64,000 nucleotides of DNA from Andeanibacterium sp036384795 (GCA_036384795.1 DASVLP010000043.1:1-64000); one strand, 5' to 3'; counted from the first letter of the stretch, positions 1 to 9,151 are shown. Program-made: numbers and translations. Notes: generated by a model from the sequence alone, not told the origin.

Positions 1-710
1 CCGCGATGCACGATCGATTGCGGATCGGCGATGCCATCCACGTGCGTGCGCCGCGCAACGATTTTCCGTTGGCGGAAGGCGCGCCGTTCTCGGTTCTGAT
101 CGGCGGCGGAATCGGAATTACCCCGCTGCTTGCGATGGCGCGGCGATTGTCCGAACTCGGCCGTCCATTCCGCTTCCACGCGGCCTTCCGCGACCGTGAC
201 AACCTCCTTCTTGGAAACCGGCTGGCCGATGTACCGCACCTCAAGTTCCATTTCGACGACGAGGCCGGCGAACTGTTTCCGATGGCCGACGCGGTGGCGG
301 CTGCACCTCGCGACGCGCACCTCTATTGCTGCGGTCCGGCGCCGATGATCGAAAGCTTCATCGACCAGGCGAAAGCCGACGGCCGCGACGGACGCGCCAT
401 CCACTTTGAATATTTCACGGCTCCGGCTGCTCCGGCTGCCGACGGCAGTTTCACCGTGGCACTCGCCCGTTCAGGCATCGAGCTTGCCGTTCCGCCCGGC
501 AAATCGATCCTGGAAACGGTTCGCGCGGCGGGCGTCGCGGCACCGTCGAGTTGCGAGCAAGGCACTTGCGGTGCGTGCGAAACGAGGGTGATCGAGGGGA
601 TTCCCGATCACTGCGATGCGGTGCTTTCGCCGAAAGATCGCCGGGAAGGCAAGTCGATGATGATCTGCTGCTCGGGCGCCCTGACCGATCGCCTGGTGCT
701 TGACCTCTAG
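1..710 (+). CDS. Rieske oxygenase reductase component (VanB-like), 5' end outside window
   Basis: Electron-transfer reductase that passes NAD(P)H electrons to a Rieske oxygenase. Numbering from the Met at position 6, the visible part has the nucleotide-binding GGGIGITPL near residues 33-41, a CCGP segment near 108-111 typical of the NAD-binding domain, and a C-terminal plant-type [2Fe-2S] ferredoxin domain with Cys183, Cys188, Cys191 and Cys221/222. This flavin, NAD, ferredoxin order is that of the phthalate dioxygenase reductase/VanB family. Family members are about 315-320 residues, so roughly the first 80 residues lie upstream of the window. A Rieske oxygenase follows after about 120 bases, so the two probably act together. 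The exact substrate cannot be read from the reductase. Confidence 0.9.
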   Translation, partial: AMHDRLRIGDAIHVRAPRNDFPLAEGAPFSVLIGGGIGITPLLAMARRLSELGRPFRFHAAFRDRDNLLLGNRLADVPHLKFHFDDEAGELFPMADAVAAAPRDAHLYCCGPAPMIESFIDQAKADGRDGRAIHFEYFTAPAAPAADGSFTVALARSGIELAVPPGKSILETVRAAGVAAPSSCEQGTCGACETRVIEGIPDHCDAVLSPKDRREGKSMMICCSGALTDRLVLDL

Positions 711-818
711 TCGCCGGAGTCGAGAATGAATTGCATGGATATTTCCCGCCTTGCGACCGCCGGTGGACCCGGCTCGATCGACGCAATGCCGCGCGTCCTA
801 TTCTCCAAACAAATCGAC

Positions 819-822
819 GGAG
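819..822 (+). promoter_or_regulatory. Ribosome binding site deciding a TTG start
   Basis: GGAG lies six bases before TTG at 829. The only upstream in-frame candidate, TTG at 751, has no comparable site, so this places the oxygenase start at 829. Confidence 0.6.
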
Positions 823-828
823 TGTTCC

Positions 829-1932
829 TTGCTCACGATCCTGAAAAACGCGTGGTACGCCGCAGCCTATAGCGACGAGATCGGCGAACAGCCGCTCGAG
901 CGCACCCTCACCGGGCAGACCGTCGTGCTGTTTCGCGGCAGCGATGGCCAGCCGGCGATGATCCTTAACCGCTGCCCGCACCGCTTCGCATCGCTATCGG
1001 CCGGCAAGCTGATCGGCGACACGATTCAATGCCCTTATCACGGGCTGCGGTTCAATCGCGCCGGGCAATGCGTTCACAATCCGCACAGCAAGACCGGCGC
1101 CGGGCTGCGCGCCGCCGACGTCCGCGCCTGGCCGGTCATGGAGCGCTATGGGATCGTGTGGTTCTGGCCCGGCGACCCGGCAATGGCCGACCCCGCCGCG
1201 CTGCCGAAGGTGGCGTTTCTCGAGGACCCCGAATATGCGGTGGTCAAGGGCCGGCTGCACGTGCGCGGGCATTACGAACTGGTGGTCGACAACCTGCTCG
1301 ACCTCAGCCACGCGGCCTTCATCCATCCGCAATTCAGCGCCGGTCGCTATTCGACCGAAGCGGTTCTCGCCGCGACCAGGCAGCGGCTCGAACGCAACGA
1401 GCACTCGATCATCAACCATCGTTTGCGCGAGGGCCTGGGCCCCTCGTCCGCGCACGTGAACCTGTTCGGGATGGATCCCGACGTCCCGGTCTACACCGAT
1501 ACCACAATGACCTGGCATCCGCCGGCATTCCTCGATTTCGCGGTCGGAGCATGGGAGATGGACCAACCACGCGAAGCGGGAATTCATATTCCGCAGCTCC
1601 ACACGATTACGCCGGAGACCGAGTTCACCTCGCACTACTTCTTCGTCAACGGTCGCAATCGGCGGCAAGGCGAGCCCGAGGTGGACAAGGCTTTGCTCGA
1701 ATTCTTTGAACTGGCGTTCGGCCGGCAGGACGAGCCGATGATCGAAATGGTCCAGCGCAACATGGGCGCGGTGAGCGACATCAACGAGCTCAATCCGATC
1801 CTGCTGCCAACCGACGCAGCACCGGTTTCGGCGCGGCGCTTGCTCGCCAAGCTGATCGCCGACGAACATGCGGCCGAGCAGGCTTCGCCAAGCACTCGCC
1901 CTGGCTCAGCCGAACCGCACCAGCCCGCCTGA
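829..1932 (+). CDS. Rieske non-heme iron oxygenase, VanA-like
   Basis: Oxygenase component of a two-component aromatic O-demethylase or ring hydroxylase, working with the upstream reductase. From the TTG start it is 368 residues and opens with NAWY, as VanA-type oxygenases do. The Rieske cluster ligands are Cys49-x-His51 and Cys68-x2-His71. The mononuclear iron site shows D154-x3-D158-x2-H161-x4-H166, and a late Asp sits in the VSDINELNP region. VanA is the best-known member, so vanillate or a related methoxybenzoate is a plausible substrate; other members act on dicamba or toluenesulfonate, so the substrate is inference. Gene order is reductase first, then oxygenase. The MFS gene starts just after the stop. 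Confidence 0.85.
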   Translation: MLTILKNAWYAAAYSDEIGEQPLERTLTGQTVVLFRGSDGQPAMILNRCPHRFASLSAGKLIGDTIQCPYHGLRFNRAGQCVHNPHSKTGAGLRAADVRAWPVMERYGIVWFWPGDPAMADPAALPKVAFLEDPEYAVVKGRLHVRGHYELVVDNLLDLSHAAFIHPQFSAGRYSTEAVLAATRQRLERNEHSIINHRLREGLGPSSAHVNLFGMDPDVPVYTDTTMTWHPPAFLDFAVGAWEMDQPREAGIHIPQLHTITPETEFTSHYFFVNGRNRRQGEPEVDKALLEFFELAFGRQDEPMIEMVQRNMGAVSDINELNPILLPTDAAPVSARRLLAKLIADEHAAEQASPSTRPGSAEPHQPA

Positions 1933-1956
1933 ATGCGTGCATCACAGGGGATCGGC

Positions 1957-3375
1957 ATGAGCGGCGGCGCTTCCGCACGGATGACGGCCGCCGCCGTCGC
2001 AGCCGCGATGTTCATGTCGCAGCTCGATGGCACGGTGATTCATACAGCACTGCCGGCGATGGGCCGCAGCTTCGGTGTGGCACCGGTCGACCTCTCGATC
2101 GGAGTGACGATCTACTTGCTCGCTCAGGCGGTGTTCCTGCCCGCCAGTGCGTGGCTGGCCGACCGGCTTGGGCCGCGGCGCGTGTTCGCAGCCTCAGTGA
2201 TCTGCTTCACGATAAGTTCGTTGCTGTGCGGCCTCACGCACACGCTCGAGCAATTCGTCGGCGCGCGCATATTGCAGGGCGCCTCTGCGGCATTGATGAC
2301 GCCGGTTGGCGGTGCGCTGCTGGTGCGCACGACCGATCGCTCAAGGCTGGTCCAGGTGATGACCCTGACCAGCACGGCGGTGCTGATGGCACCCACGTTC
2401 GGGCCGGCGATCGGAGGGTTCTGCGTGACCTACCTTTCGTGGCCGTGGGCCTTCTTCCTCAACGTGCCCTTCGGATTGGTAAGCCTGTTCCTGATCCTGC
2501 GCTTCGTGCCCGACCTTGCGCCCGAGGCGCCCCGCAGATTCGACCTTACCGGCTTCGTTCTGACGGCGATCGCGATGACCGGCCTGCTGATCGGGCTGGA
2601 CCGAACGTCGGCGGCGGGCGGAACCTGGCCGGTCGCGCTCGCTTGTCTCGGGGCCGGAGCGGCGGCTTCGGTCGCGGCGGTCCGCCACATGCACCGCCAT
2701 CCGGCACCGCTGCTTTCGCCCGCGCCGTTGCGTTCGGAAATCTACCGGATCGCAGTGCTGCGCGGCGGGGCGCTGATCCGCATCGCCATCCGCGCCCTTC
2801 CGTTCGTGCTGCCCTTGATGTTCCAATTGAGCCTGGGAATGAGCGCATTCGCGGCAGGGCTGATGCTGATTACGCTGAACGGCGCGGACCTGGTGATCAA
2901 ACCGCTGATCCGCAGATTCCTCAAGCGTTTCGGCTATCGCGCGAATCTGCTGGCGACGTGTCTTGCTTCGGCACTGGGCACCGGCGCGTGCGCAGCCTTC
3001 TCACCCACGACGCCATACTGGGTAATCCTCGCCAGCCTGGCGTTTCTCGGCGCGTCGCGCTCGATCCTGTTCACCAGCGTGCAGACGCTGCTCTATACGG
3101 ACGTGCCTCAGGACCAGACGACCTCCGCGACCGTGCTGTGGAACGTGTTCCAGCAGCTGACCAGCGCGATGGCGGTTTCGGTGAGCGCAATCCTGCTGAA
3201 CGGGCTTGCCGCACTGCATGGCCGCTGGGGACAAATGCCGGGACTGGCGGACTTTCGGACCGTACTGCTGTTCCATGGCGTGTTGCTGCTGGCGGCAGCG
3301 GTGTCGTTCCTGCGTCTGCGACCCGATGCAGGCGCGCAGCTCAGCGGCCATTCCGTGGCCCAGAGTGCCCGTTAG
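1957..3375 (+). CDS. MFS transporter, DHA2 (EmrB/QacA-like) family
   Basis: Inner-membrane proton-driven permease of about 472 residues with many hydrophobic segments, consistent with a 14-helix DHA2 transporter. The first helix carries QLDGTVIHTALPAM, matching the LDxT(I/V)xxxALP motif of that family, followed by the loop motif ADRLGPRR. The start at 1957 is preferred because AGGGG (1946-1950) sits six bases upstream; an ATG at 1933 directly abuts the oxygenase stop and could be used by coupling. Position behind VanAB-like genes suggests uptake or efflux of an aromatic acid, but DHA2 proteins are usually exporters, so direction is uncertain. Its stop overlaps the stop of the convergent GntR gene. 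Confidence 0.85.
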   Translation: MSGGASARMTAAAVAAAMFMSQLDGTVIHTALPAMGRSFGVAPVDLSIGVTIYLLAQAVFLPASAWLADRLGPRRVFAASVICFTISSLLCGLTHTLEQFVGARILQGASAALMTPVGGALLVRTTDRSRLVQVMTLTSTAVLMAPTFGPAIGGFCVTYLSWPWAFFLNVPFGLVSLFLILRFVPDLAPEAPRRFDLTGFVLTAIAMTGLLIGLDRTSAAGGTWPVALACLGAGAAASVAAVRHMHRHPAPLLSPAPLRSEIYRIAVLRGGALIRIAIRALPFVLPLMFQLSLGMSAFAAGLMLITLNGADLVIKPLIRRFLKRFGYRANLLATCLASALGTGACAAFSPTTPYWVILASLAFLGASRSILFTSVQTLLYTDVPQDQTTSATVLWNVFQQLTSAMAVSVSAILLNGLAALHGRWGQMPGLADFRTVLLFHGVLLLAAAVSFLRLRPDAGAQLSGHSVAQSAR

Positions 3376-4049
3376 AGATTCCGGTCTTCGAGAATTTCCA
3401 GCACCATGCCCTCGAACGCTTCGCGCCGGTCGCGGCGCACCCGGATGAGATTGCCCCGGTCACGTTCGGCCAGAGCCTCGACCAGGTCGTGCTTCTTCAC
3501 CAGGTCGCGCTGCGCGGCCGAGCGCCGCGGCAACGGGAGGATCGCGCGGAATCGGTCAGTCAGCGTCCACAACCGCATCGCCTCGCGCACCATCACCTTG
3601 TGCGGCGACAGATCGAAGATCGCGCGGTGGAACTCGCGGTGCTTGAGCCACCATTCCCTGCGCTGGTCGGCGTCGAGCAGCTTTTCCAGCTCTGCAGCGC
3701 CGCGCCGCAAGTTTGCAAGCTGCGTGCGGCTGGGCCATTCGACCGACTGAAGCAGCTCGTCCTCGAGCAGATGGCGCATCCGGAAAAGCTGACGCGCCTC
3801 GGCGCTGGAAAGCCGCGCGACGAAAAATCCCCGGTTGGGGTCGTGCTCAACGATTCCCTCGGAAGTCAGGAGCTTGAGCGCCTCGCGCACGGGAACCGGG
3901 CTCGCCTCGAAACGCTCCGCCAGTTCTATCTGACCCAGCCGTACGCCGGGCGCGAGCACGCCGCCCGCCACCATCCCCCGAACTTCGTCGGCGATCTTGG
4001 TAGCAACGCCATTGTTTGAGCGCGTCTCCGCGGCCTGCAACTTCGCCAT
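3372..4049 (-). CDS. GntR-family regulator with FCD ligand domain
   Basis: Transcription factor of 225 residues. The N-terminal winged helix-turn-helix (about residues 20-80) contains LAERFEASPVPVREALKLL followed by the GFFVA wing, typical of the FadR/VanR subfamily. The C-terminal half is helical with the FCD pattern, for example the FHRAIFD and LTDRFR segments, where family members bind small organic acids through metal-liganding histidines. It is convergent with the Rieske/MFS genes and divergent from the TAXI-type gene at 4401, so either set could be its target. VanR regulators of vanAB belong to this family, which fits the neighbourhood, but the effector is not shown by the sequence. Confidence 0.85.
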   Translation of the reverse strand: MAKLQAAETRSNNGVATKIADEVRGMVAGGVLAPGVRLGQIELAERFEASPVPVREALKLLTSEGIVEHDPNRGFFVARLSSAEARQLFRMRHLLEDELLQSVEWPSRTQLANLRRGAAELEKLLDADQRREWWLKHREFHRAIFDLSPHKVMVREAMRLWTLTDRFRAILPLPRRSAAQRDLVKKHDLVEALAERDRGNLIRVRRDRREAFEGMVLEILEDRNL

Positions 4050-4400
4050 CCGTTCTATGATCGAAACCTCGCGAGGTCAGAAAAGGCCCTGCTGCCAAAT
4101 CGTCTTGAAGCTCGACCGTTCCCCTTTCCTGCCTATCTCGGTGAAAGCCTCCATACGCGCAAGGCAAACCTGACCGTTCGTCGCGTATCCAACGTGGCCT
4201 CGCGAAGGGGCGCGGCCAATATCCGCAAAACGCAGTTTGCCTCTTTCACTTTGAATAATATTTTTTATAAGATTCGAAAGCCCAAACAAGGCCGGAACGC
4301 ACGTCGCCGAGAAAAATTCCGCGGAAACCGGCGATTGGCGCACCGGAGAGAAGTTTTTGCGGGGCCGCGAGGGCACCGTCGATCGGCCGGGAGAAGAGCA
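4050..4400. promoter_or_regulatory. Divergent intergenic region with AT-rich island
   Basis: Non-coding stretch between the GntR gene and the TAXI-type gene. An A+T-rich island at about 4244-4280 stands out in high-GC surroundings and contains TATTTT and TATAAG hexamers usable as -10 elements on the + strand, with TTGCCT near 4229 as a possible -35. GAGAAG just before 4401 serves as the ribosome binding site. No clear palindromic operator was found. Confidence 0.4.
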
Positions 4401-5492
4401 GTGATACGTGTCTTGGCGCTGGCACTGATGCTGGCTCTTTTCGGGCTGACAGGCAGCGGCGTGGTGCGGGCGCAAGCCGCGGACGCAACAGCCGCCGCCG
4501 CGCAGTGGCAGGACGTCGGCCGAACCGGCTTCGGAACCAAGCGGCTGGTGCTCGCATCGGCCTGTACGGAAGCCTGCCCCTGGGGCGAATTGGGCGACTT
4601 CGTGCGCGAGTCGCTCGCACCGGCGGGTTACGACATCATCCTGTGCCGCAACTGCAACCGGACCGAAGGCCCGCGGCTGGTGGCCAAGGCTTCCTTTCCG
4701 CCGCCGCTGGTCGACGACGACCTGCGCTACGGCACGGTCAAACGCGTCCACGCGCCGGTCGACTTCGGGGTGACCGAAGCGTCGATGTTGAGCTGGGCGT
4801 ATCAAGGCCAACAGATTTACGCCAAAGACGGCCCTTATCGCGATCTGCGCCTGATCGCGCGGATCGAGGACCCGACCTATCTGCTGGTCGCCGTGAAACC
4901 CGAATTGGGCATCACGAGCCTGGCGGAGATCAAAGCCCGCCGCCTGCCGGTGCGGATCATCACCGATTTCCAGCCGACCGTGATGCCGGTGCTTGCATAT
5001 TACGGGCTCGACAAACACAGCCTCGAAAGCTGGGGCGGATCGCTCGTCGCGCCCCGCGACGTCACCGCAGAAACCCCGTTCGACGTGGTCGTTTCCAGCC
5101 TCGCGAGCCCGGCCAACAACCCCGAATCGGCCTTCTGGACCACGCTGACCGTAGCTCACAAGCTGCAGTTCCTCGATCTGCCGAACGATCTGCTCGATCG
5201 CCTGGTCAAGGAAACCGGAATGGTGCGCGTCACCGCCCGGTGGGGGATCCTGCGCGGCGTGGACCGCGCGATCCCCACCGTCGGCCGGTCGGGCGAGGTG
5301 GTCTTCGCCCGCACCGACATGCCGGACGACGTAGCCTATGCGGTGGCCCAGGCGATCGATCGACACCGCGACCAGCTCAAATGGTTCGTCCGTCCCTACT
5401 CGCTCGATCCGCGCACGGTGGGCGATGGCCACGGCGTTCCGCTGCATCGGGGGGCGGCGCGCTATTACCGCCAGATGGGATATATCAAGTGA
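4401..5492 (+). CDS. TAXI-type TRAP solute-binding protein, orphan
   Basis: Predicted periplasmic substrate-binding protein of 363 residues from a GTG start. A signal peptide covers about residues 1-26, ending in VVRAQA. The body has the layout of TAXI receptors: an early strand (RLVLASA), a mid-region with YRDLRLIARI, and a segment (LGITSLAEIKARRLPVRI) like the typical 'S..DLKGK.V..G' region. Unusually, four cysteines lie in two tight pairs, C55-x3-C59 and C82-x2-C85, which ordinary TAXI proteins lack; they could form disulfides or bind metal. No TRAP membrane subunit is nearby; the next genes encode a small membrane protein and an AAHS permease. Ligand unknown; aromatic acid is only a guess. 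Confidence 0.65.
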   Translation: MIRVLALALMLALFGLTGSGVVRAQAADATAAAAQWQDVGRTGFGTKRLVLASACTEACPWGELGDFVRESLAPAGYDIILCRNCNRTEGPRLVAKASFPPPLVDDDLRYGTVKRVHAPVDFGVTEASMLSWAYQGQQIYAKDGPYRDLRLIARIEDPTYLLVAVKPELGITSLAEIKARRLPVRIITDFQPTVMPVLAYYGLDKHSLESWGGSLVAPRDVTAETPFDVVVSSLASPANNPESAFWTTLTVAHKLQFLDLPNDLLDRLVKETGMVRVTARWGILRGVDRAIPTVGRSGEVVFARTDMPDDVAYAVAQAIDRHRDQLKWFVRPYSLDPRTVGDGHGVPLHRGAARYYRQMGYIK

Positions 5493-5606
5493 CCGCCATG
5501 CGCTGAGCGCACCGAAGCACACGATCGTTCGCCTTCCCTTCGGGTCCGGCAGGGAACGGCCGGGAAAGCCGGAACAACCGGCGGAGCAAGGCTAAAAGGA
5601 AGAGAG

Positions 5607-6233
5607 ATGCCCCTGTCCAACGCGTTCAAGATACCCGCGGCGATTTTCTGCGCGGTCGCCGTCTACATCCTCGTCTTCGCCAAATTCGACACATTCATGT
5701 TCTTCGGCTTTCCGATCGTAGCCGGCGTCGCGGGCGCGCTGGTGCTGCGCGGCCTCGATCCGCAGCGAACGAACGCCGACCATGTCACCGACGCGCTGCG
5801 AATCTATTTCGGGCTGCATCTCGTCTGGTCGTCCTCGCGCTACTGGTTGGAAGGCACGCAGCCACCGATTCCCGACCCGATCGGGGGGCCGTTTATCGCG
5901 TCGCTGACGGCCATGGGGCTCTATCCCGGCATCAAGGCGATGGAAGGCATCGTCGGCCTGATACTGCTGACAAACCGCTTCATTCCGCTGGTGCTGGTGC
6001 TGGAAGTGCCGATCAGCTTCAATATCTTCTACCTCAACGTTTTCATCACCGGGGCGCCGCGGCAACTCCTCACCGGGCCGTTCGAACTCGGGGTCAATTG
6101 TGTGCTGCTGTTGGCCTATTTCCGGTATTACGCGCCCTTCCTGCGCCCGCGCGCCTACGCCGCGCCGCCGCGCTTTCTCGGATCGAGCGCGATCGACGCC
6201 GCTCCGGAGATGAGGAAGGATAGCCGGCCGTGA
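5607..6233 (+). CDS. Small polytopic membrane protein (DoxX-like), paralogue of 12883-13506
   Basis: 208-residue inner-membrane protein with about four to five hydrophobic helices. It shares strong similarity with the protein at 12883-13506, including the DHVTDALRIYFGLHLVWS region matched there by DQVTDVLRIYFGGHLLWS, then a GGPFIASL segment, an IKAMEGIVGL helix and a NIFYLNVFITG helix. The topology resembles DoxX-type proteins. A strong ribosome binding site (AGGAAGAGAG) precedes the ATG. The stop overlaps the GTG of the AAHS transporter (GTGA), so the two are translationally coupled. Function unknown; coupling to a transporter suggests a membrane or redox role in substrate uptake. Confidence 0.7.
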   Translation: MPLSNAFKIPAAIFCAVAVYILVFAKFDTFMFFGFPIVAGVAGALVLRGLDPQRTNADHVTDALRIYFGLHLVWSSSRYWLEGTQPPIPDPIGGPFIASLTAMGLYPGIKAMEGIVGLILLTNRFIPLVLVLEVPISFNIFYLNVFITGAPRQLLTGPFELGVNCVLLLAYFRYYAPFLRPRAYAAPPRFLGSSAIDAAPEMRKDSRP

Positions 6234-7600
6234 CCCTCCAGCTTGACGATCCGGCCGGCCACTCCCGGTCCGGCGATCTCGCCCACGCGATCGATGCCGC
6301 GCCGTGGAGCGGCTTTCAGAAATGGATCCTGGTCCTTTTGTCGCTGGTCTTCGCCGTCGATGGCCTGGCCAACCAATCGCTCGGCATCGCGCTGCCCGCC
6401 CTGATCGCCGATTGGCGCGTCCCGCCCGGCGTTTTTGCCCCCGTCGCGGCCGCGAACCTTGCCGGGGTCGCGCTCGGATCGATCGCCGGCGGCCTGCTGG
6501 GAGACCGGCTGGGTCGGCGCTGGGCGCTGATCGGCGCGATCATCCTGTTCGGCCTGACCACCTCCGGCGGCGCACTGACCCAGAACGCCATGCAATTGAT
6601 GGTCGTGCGCTTCTTCGATGGCCTGGGAATCGGTGCGGCGATCCCGAACGGCGCTGCACTGATCTCCGAATTCGCCCCCCGCAACCGGCGCGGCCGGGCC
6701 ATCGCAATCGGGATGGTATTCATTCCCGTAGGCGGCATCCTTGCCGGCGGGCTCGGCGCAAGCCTGCTCGAGGCGCTCGGCTGGCGCGCATTGCTGGTGG
6801 CGGCAGGCCTCGTGCCGATCGTGCTCGGGGTGGCGTTCATCGGCGCGCTTCCGGAATCGCCCACCTTTCTGCTTCGAGCGGGCAAGCACGCGGCGCTCGA
6901 ACGGCTGCTCGATCGCTGCGGCATCCGTTGCGCCCCCGGCGCGCAGTTCGAAGCGCCGCAGGTGGAGGCGGCGATCGCGCCGCTGCGGGTGCTTCTTTCG
7001 CGCAACCTGCGGCATCGCACGTTGCTGCTGTGGGGCGGATTCTTCACTTGCCTGATGGCGTCGTACACCATTTTCAGCTGGGTGCCGACGATGCTCCACA
7101 CGCTCGGGTTCAATCTCACGATGACCAGCGTCGGCCTCACCACCTTCAACACCGGCGGGGTGATCGGCGCGTTGTTCAGCGGGGTCGCGCTCGATCGCAA
7201 GGGCTTCAGCGTCACGCACTTGTCAATGGCGGTCGCTGCGTCGATCCTCGCGGCCGGCCTGGCGGTGCTGCTGAGCGCGAATTTCATCGCGGCGGCGTTG
7301 ATCCTGCCGATGATGCTGGCGCTCGGTTTCTGCATGTCGGGCCTGCACAACACGCTCTACACCCTGGCGGCGAACACTTATCCCACCGCGGCGCGGGCAA
7401 CGGGCGTGGGAATCGCCTCTGCGGTCGGCCGGTTGGGCGCGGTGCTGAGTTCCTTCACCGGCGTGATGTCGCTCGAATACGGCGCGTCGCTTGGATTCTT
7501 CGGCTTGGTCGCGATTCTGCTGTTCATCTGCGGCATCGCCGGATGGGCCACTCGGGTCGGCCGGGCGCAGCACGAGGTGGCATTCGCGGCGGAAGCATAG
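6230..7600 (+). CDS. MFS transporter, aromatic acid:H+ symporter (AAHS) family
   Basis: Inner-membrane permease of 456 residues with about 12 helices, of the PcaK/VanK/BenK type, which import aromatic acids with protons. Helix 1 carries the VDGLANQSLGIALPAL region equivalent to the acidic DGxD motif of AAHS members. The cytoplasmic loop GDRLGRRWAL matches the MFS signature between helices 2 and 3, and FAPRNRRGRAI fits the loop between helices 4 and 5. The GTG start overlaps the stop of the preceding membrane-protein gene by four bases. A secreted carboxylesterase follows after 38 bases, so the operon may release an aromatic acid outside and bring it in. Specific substrate not determinable. 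Confidence 0.85.
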   Translation: MTLQLDDPAGHSRSGDLAHAIDAAPWSGFQKWILVLLSLVFAVDGLANQSLGIALPALIADWRVPPGVFAPVAAANLAGVALGSIAGGLLGDRLGRRWALIGAIILFGLTTSGGALTQNAMQLMVVRFFDGLGIGAAIPNGAALISEFAPRNRRGRAIAIGMVFIPVGGILAGGLGASLLEALGWRALLVAAGLVPIVLGVAFIGALPESPTFLLRAGKHAALERLLDRCGIRCAPGAQFEAPQVEAAIAPLRVLLSRNLRHRTLLLWGGFFTCLMASYTIFSWVPTMLHTLGFNLTMTSVGLTTFNTGGVIGALFSGVALDRKGFSVTHLSMAVAASILAAGLAVLLSANFIAAALILPMMLALGFCMSGLHNTLYTLAANTYPTAARATGVGIASAVGRLGAVLSSFTGVMSLEYGASLGFFGLVAILLFICGIAGWATRVGRAQHEVAFAAEA

Positions 7601-7638
7601 CGCCACGTCCATTTCCAGAACTTGCGGGAGACTACGAG

Positions 7639-9141
7639 ATGACGATCCGTTCGACCCTTGCCGGCGCGATGGCCGCAGCCGCGCTCACCGGCACGGCCTT
7701 CCCGGTGCAGGGCATCGCGAGGGTTGGCGCGGCTCTCCACGTAGACGTCCAGCAGGGCGCCCTGCGGGGAGCCGAAACGGATGGCATCCGGCACTTCTTC
7801 GGCATTCCGTTCGCGGCACCGCCGATAGGCGATCTGCGCTGGCGCGCGCCACAAGCGCCCGCAGCCTGGACCGGCGAACGCGAGGCAACCGCATTCGGTC
7901 CGGCGTGCGAACAGATCCGCCGCCCAGCCAAAAACGGCGAGGCCGCAATGCCGATGAGCGAGGATTGCCTGACGCTCAACATCTGGGCTCCTGAACCAAA
8001 GGGCGCCCCTCTGCCGGTGATGGTGTGGATCCATGGCGGCGGTTTCATGTTCGGTTCGGGCCGTGAGCCCACGTTCGACGGCACTGCCCTGGCCAAGAAG
8101 GGCGTGGTGCTGGTGACGATCAATTATCGGCTCGGCGCGCTGGGCTTCATGGCGCACCCGGAAATGACCGCGGAGGCGGGTTATCATGCTTCCGGCAATT
8201 ACGGCATTCTCGACCAGATCGCCGCGCTCAAGTGGATTCGCGGCAACATTGCGGCGTTCGGCGGCGATCCGCGCAACGTTACGATCTTCGGCGAATCCGC
8301 CGGCAGCACGGCGATCAGCATCCTGCAGGCCTCGCCGCTCGCGGCCGGGCTGTTCGACAAGGCGATCGGTGAAAGCACCTCTCAGTTCGACCCCGATGGC
8401 GGCCTGATCGGCCGCAAGGACATGCGCCAGGCGGAGGAATACGGCAAAGCTTTCGCGGACAAGCTCGGCGCGCCGACGCTGCCTGCGCTGCGCGCGCTCC
8501 CGCCGGAGCAGATCCTCGCGGACCCTACATTCTTCTGGCCGACCGAGCGCGACGGATACGTGCTGCCCGACATCGTCTACAATATTTTCGCGCAAGGCCG
8601 GCAGAACGACGTGCCGACGCTTGTCGGTTCGAATTCGGATGAAGGCTCGACGATCAAGATGGAGTGGGTGAAACGGGTCCAGGCCGATCCCGCGGCGTAC
8701 GATCGCATTTATGGCTCGGCCGATGACCAGTTGCGCCAATCGGCCACCGATGCGGTCGAATGGCAGATGCGCACCTGGGCGAAATTGCAGACCCGCACCG
8801 GGAAGGCGAAGGCCTGGCTTTACTGGTTCGACCGGCCATGGCCCGGCCAAGTGGCGAAAGGCGCATTTCACGGCAGCGAGATCGTTTACGTGTTCAAGAA
8901 TCTCGCTACCGAAAGCCAGCCATGGACCGACGAGGACCGGCGGGTGTCGGACCTGATGTCGAGTTATTGGGTCAACTTCGCCCGCACTGGCAACCCGAAC
9001 GGCCCCGGACTTCCGGAATGGCCGAACTATGCTGAGAGCGATCCCAAGCTGATGCGGCTCGCGCCGGACGCGGGTGTCATCTCCTCCCCGCGTCCGCAAG
9101 CGCAGGCATTCCTCGACAGTTACTTCGACAAGCGACGCTGA
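7639..9141 (+). CDS. Type-B carboxylesterase, exported
   Basis: Serine hydrolase of 500 residues in the carboxylesterase/para-nitrobenzyl esterase family. A signal peptide of about 26 residues (hydrophobic core AGAMAAAALTG) precedes the mature domain. Family marks are the FFGIPFAAPPIGDLRW opening, the oxyanion-hole HGGGF near 132-136, the nucleophile Ser220 in FGESAGS, a Glu in the SNSDEGS segment and a His in the AFHGSEIVYVF segment near the C terminus. The start at 7639 has GGGAG eight bases upstream. It is last in the + strand operon with the AAHS transporter, fitting hydrolysis of an aromatic ester before uptake. A paralogue lies at 18211-19770. Confidence 0.85.
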   Translation: MTIRSTLAGAMAAAALTGTAFPVQGIARVGAALHVDVQQGALRGAETDGIRHFFGIPFAAPPIGDLRWRAPQAPAAWTGEREATAFGPACEQIRRPAKNGEAAMPMSEDCLTLNIWAPEPKGAPLPVMVWIHGGGFMFGSGREPTFDGTALAKKGVVLVTINYRLGALGFMAHPEMTAEAGYHASGNYGILDQIAALKWIRGNIAAFGGDPRNVTIFGESAGSTAISILQASPLAAGLFDKAIGESTSQFDPDGGLIGRKDMRQAEEYGKAFADKLGAPTLPALRALPPEQILADPTFFWPTERDGYVLPDIVYNIFAQGRQNDVPTLVGSNSDEGSTIKMEWVKRVQADPAAYDRIYGSADDQLRQSATDAVEWQMRTWAKLQTRTGKAKAWLYWFDRPWPGQVAKGAFHGSEIVYVFKNLATESQPWTDEDRRVSDLMSSYWVNFARTGNPNGPGLPEWPNYAESDPKLMRLAPDAGVISSPRPQAQAFLDSYFDKRR

Positions 9142-9151
9142 CGTTCCGGTA

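Noticed and set aside
751..828. Earlier TTG start (751) for the Rieske oxygenase
   Set aside because: Adds 26 residues absent from VanA-type proteins and lacks a ribosome binding site.
7378..9099. 573-codon minus-strand frame opposite the carboxylesterase
   Set aside because: No recognisable motif and antisense to an enzyme with an intact catalytic set; a GC-composition artefact.
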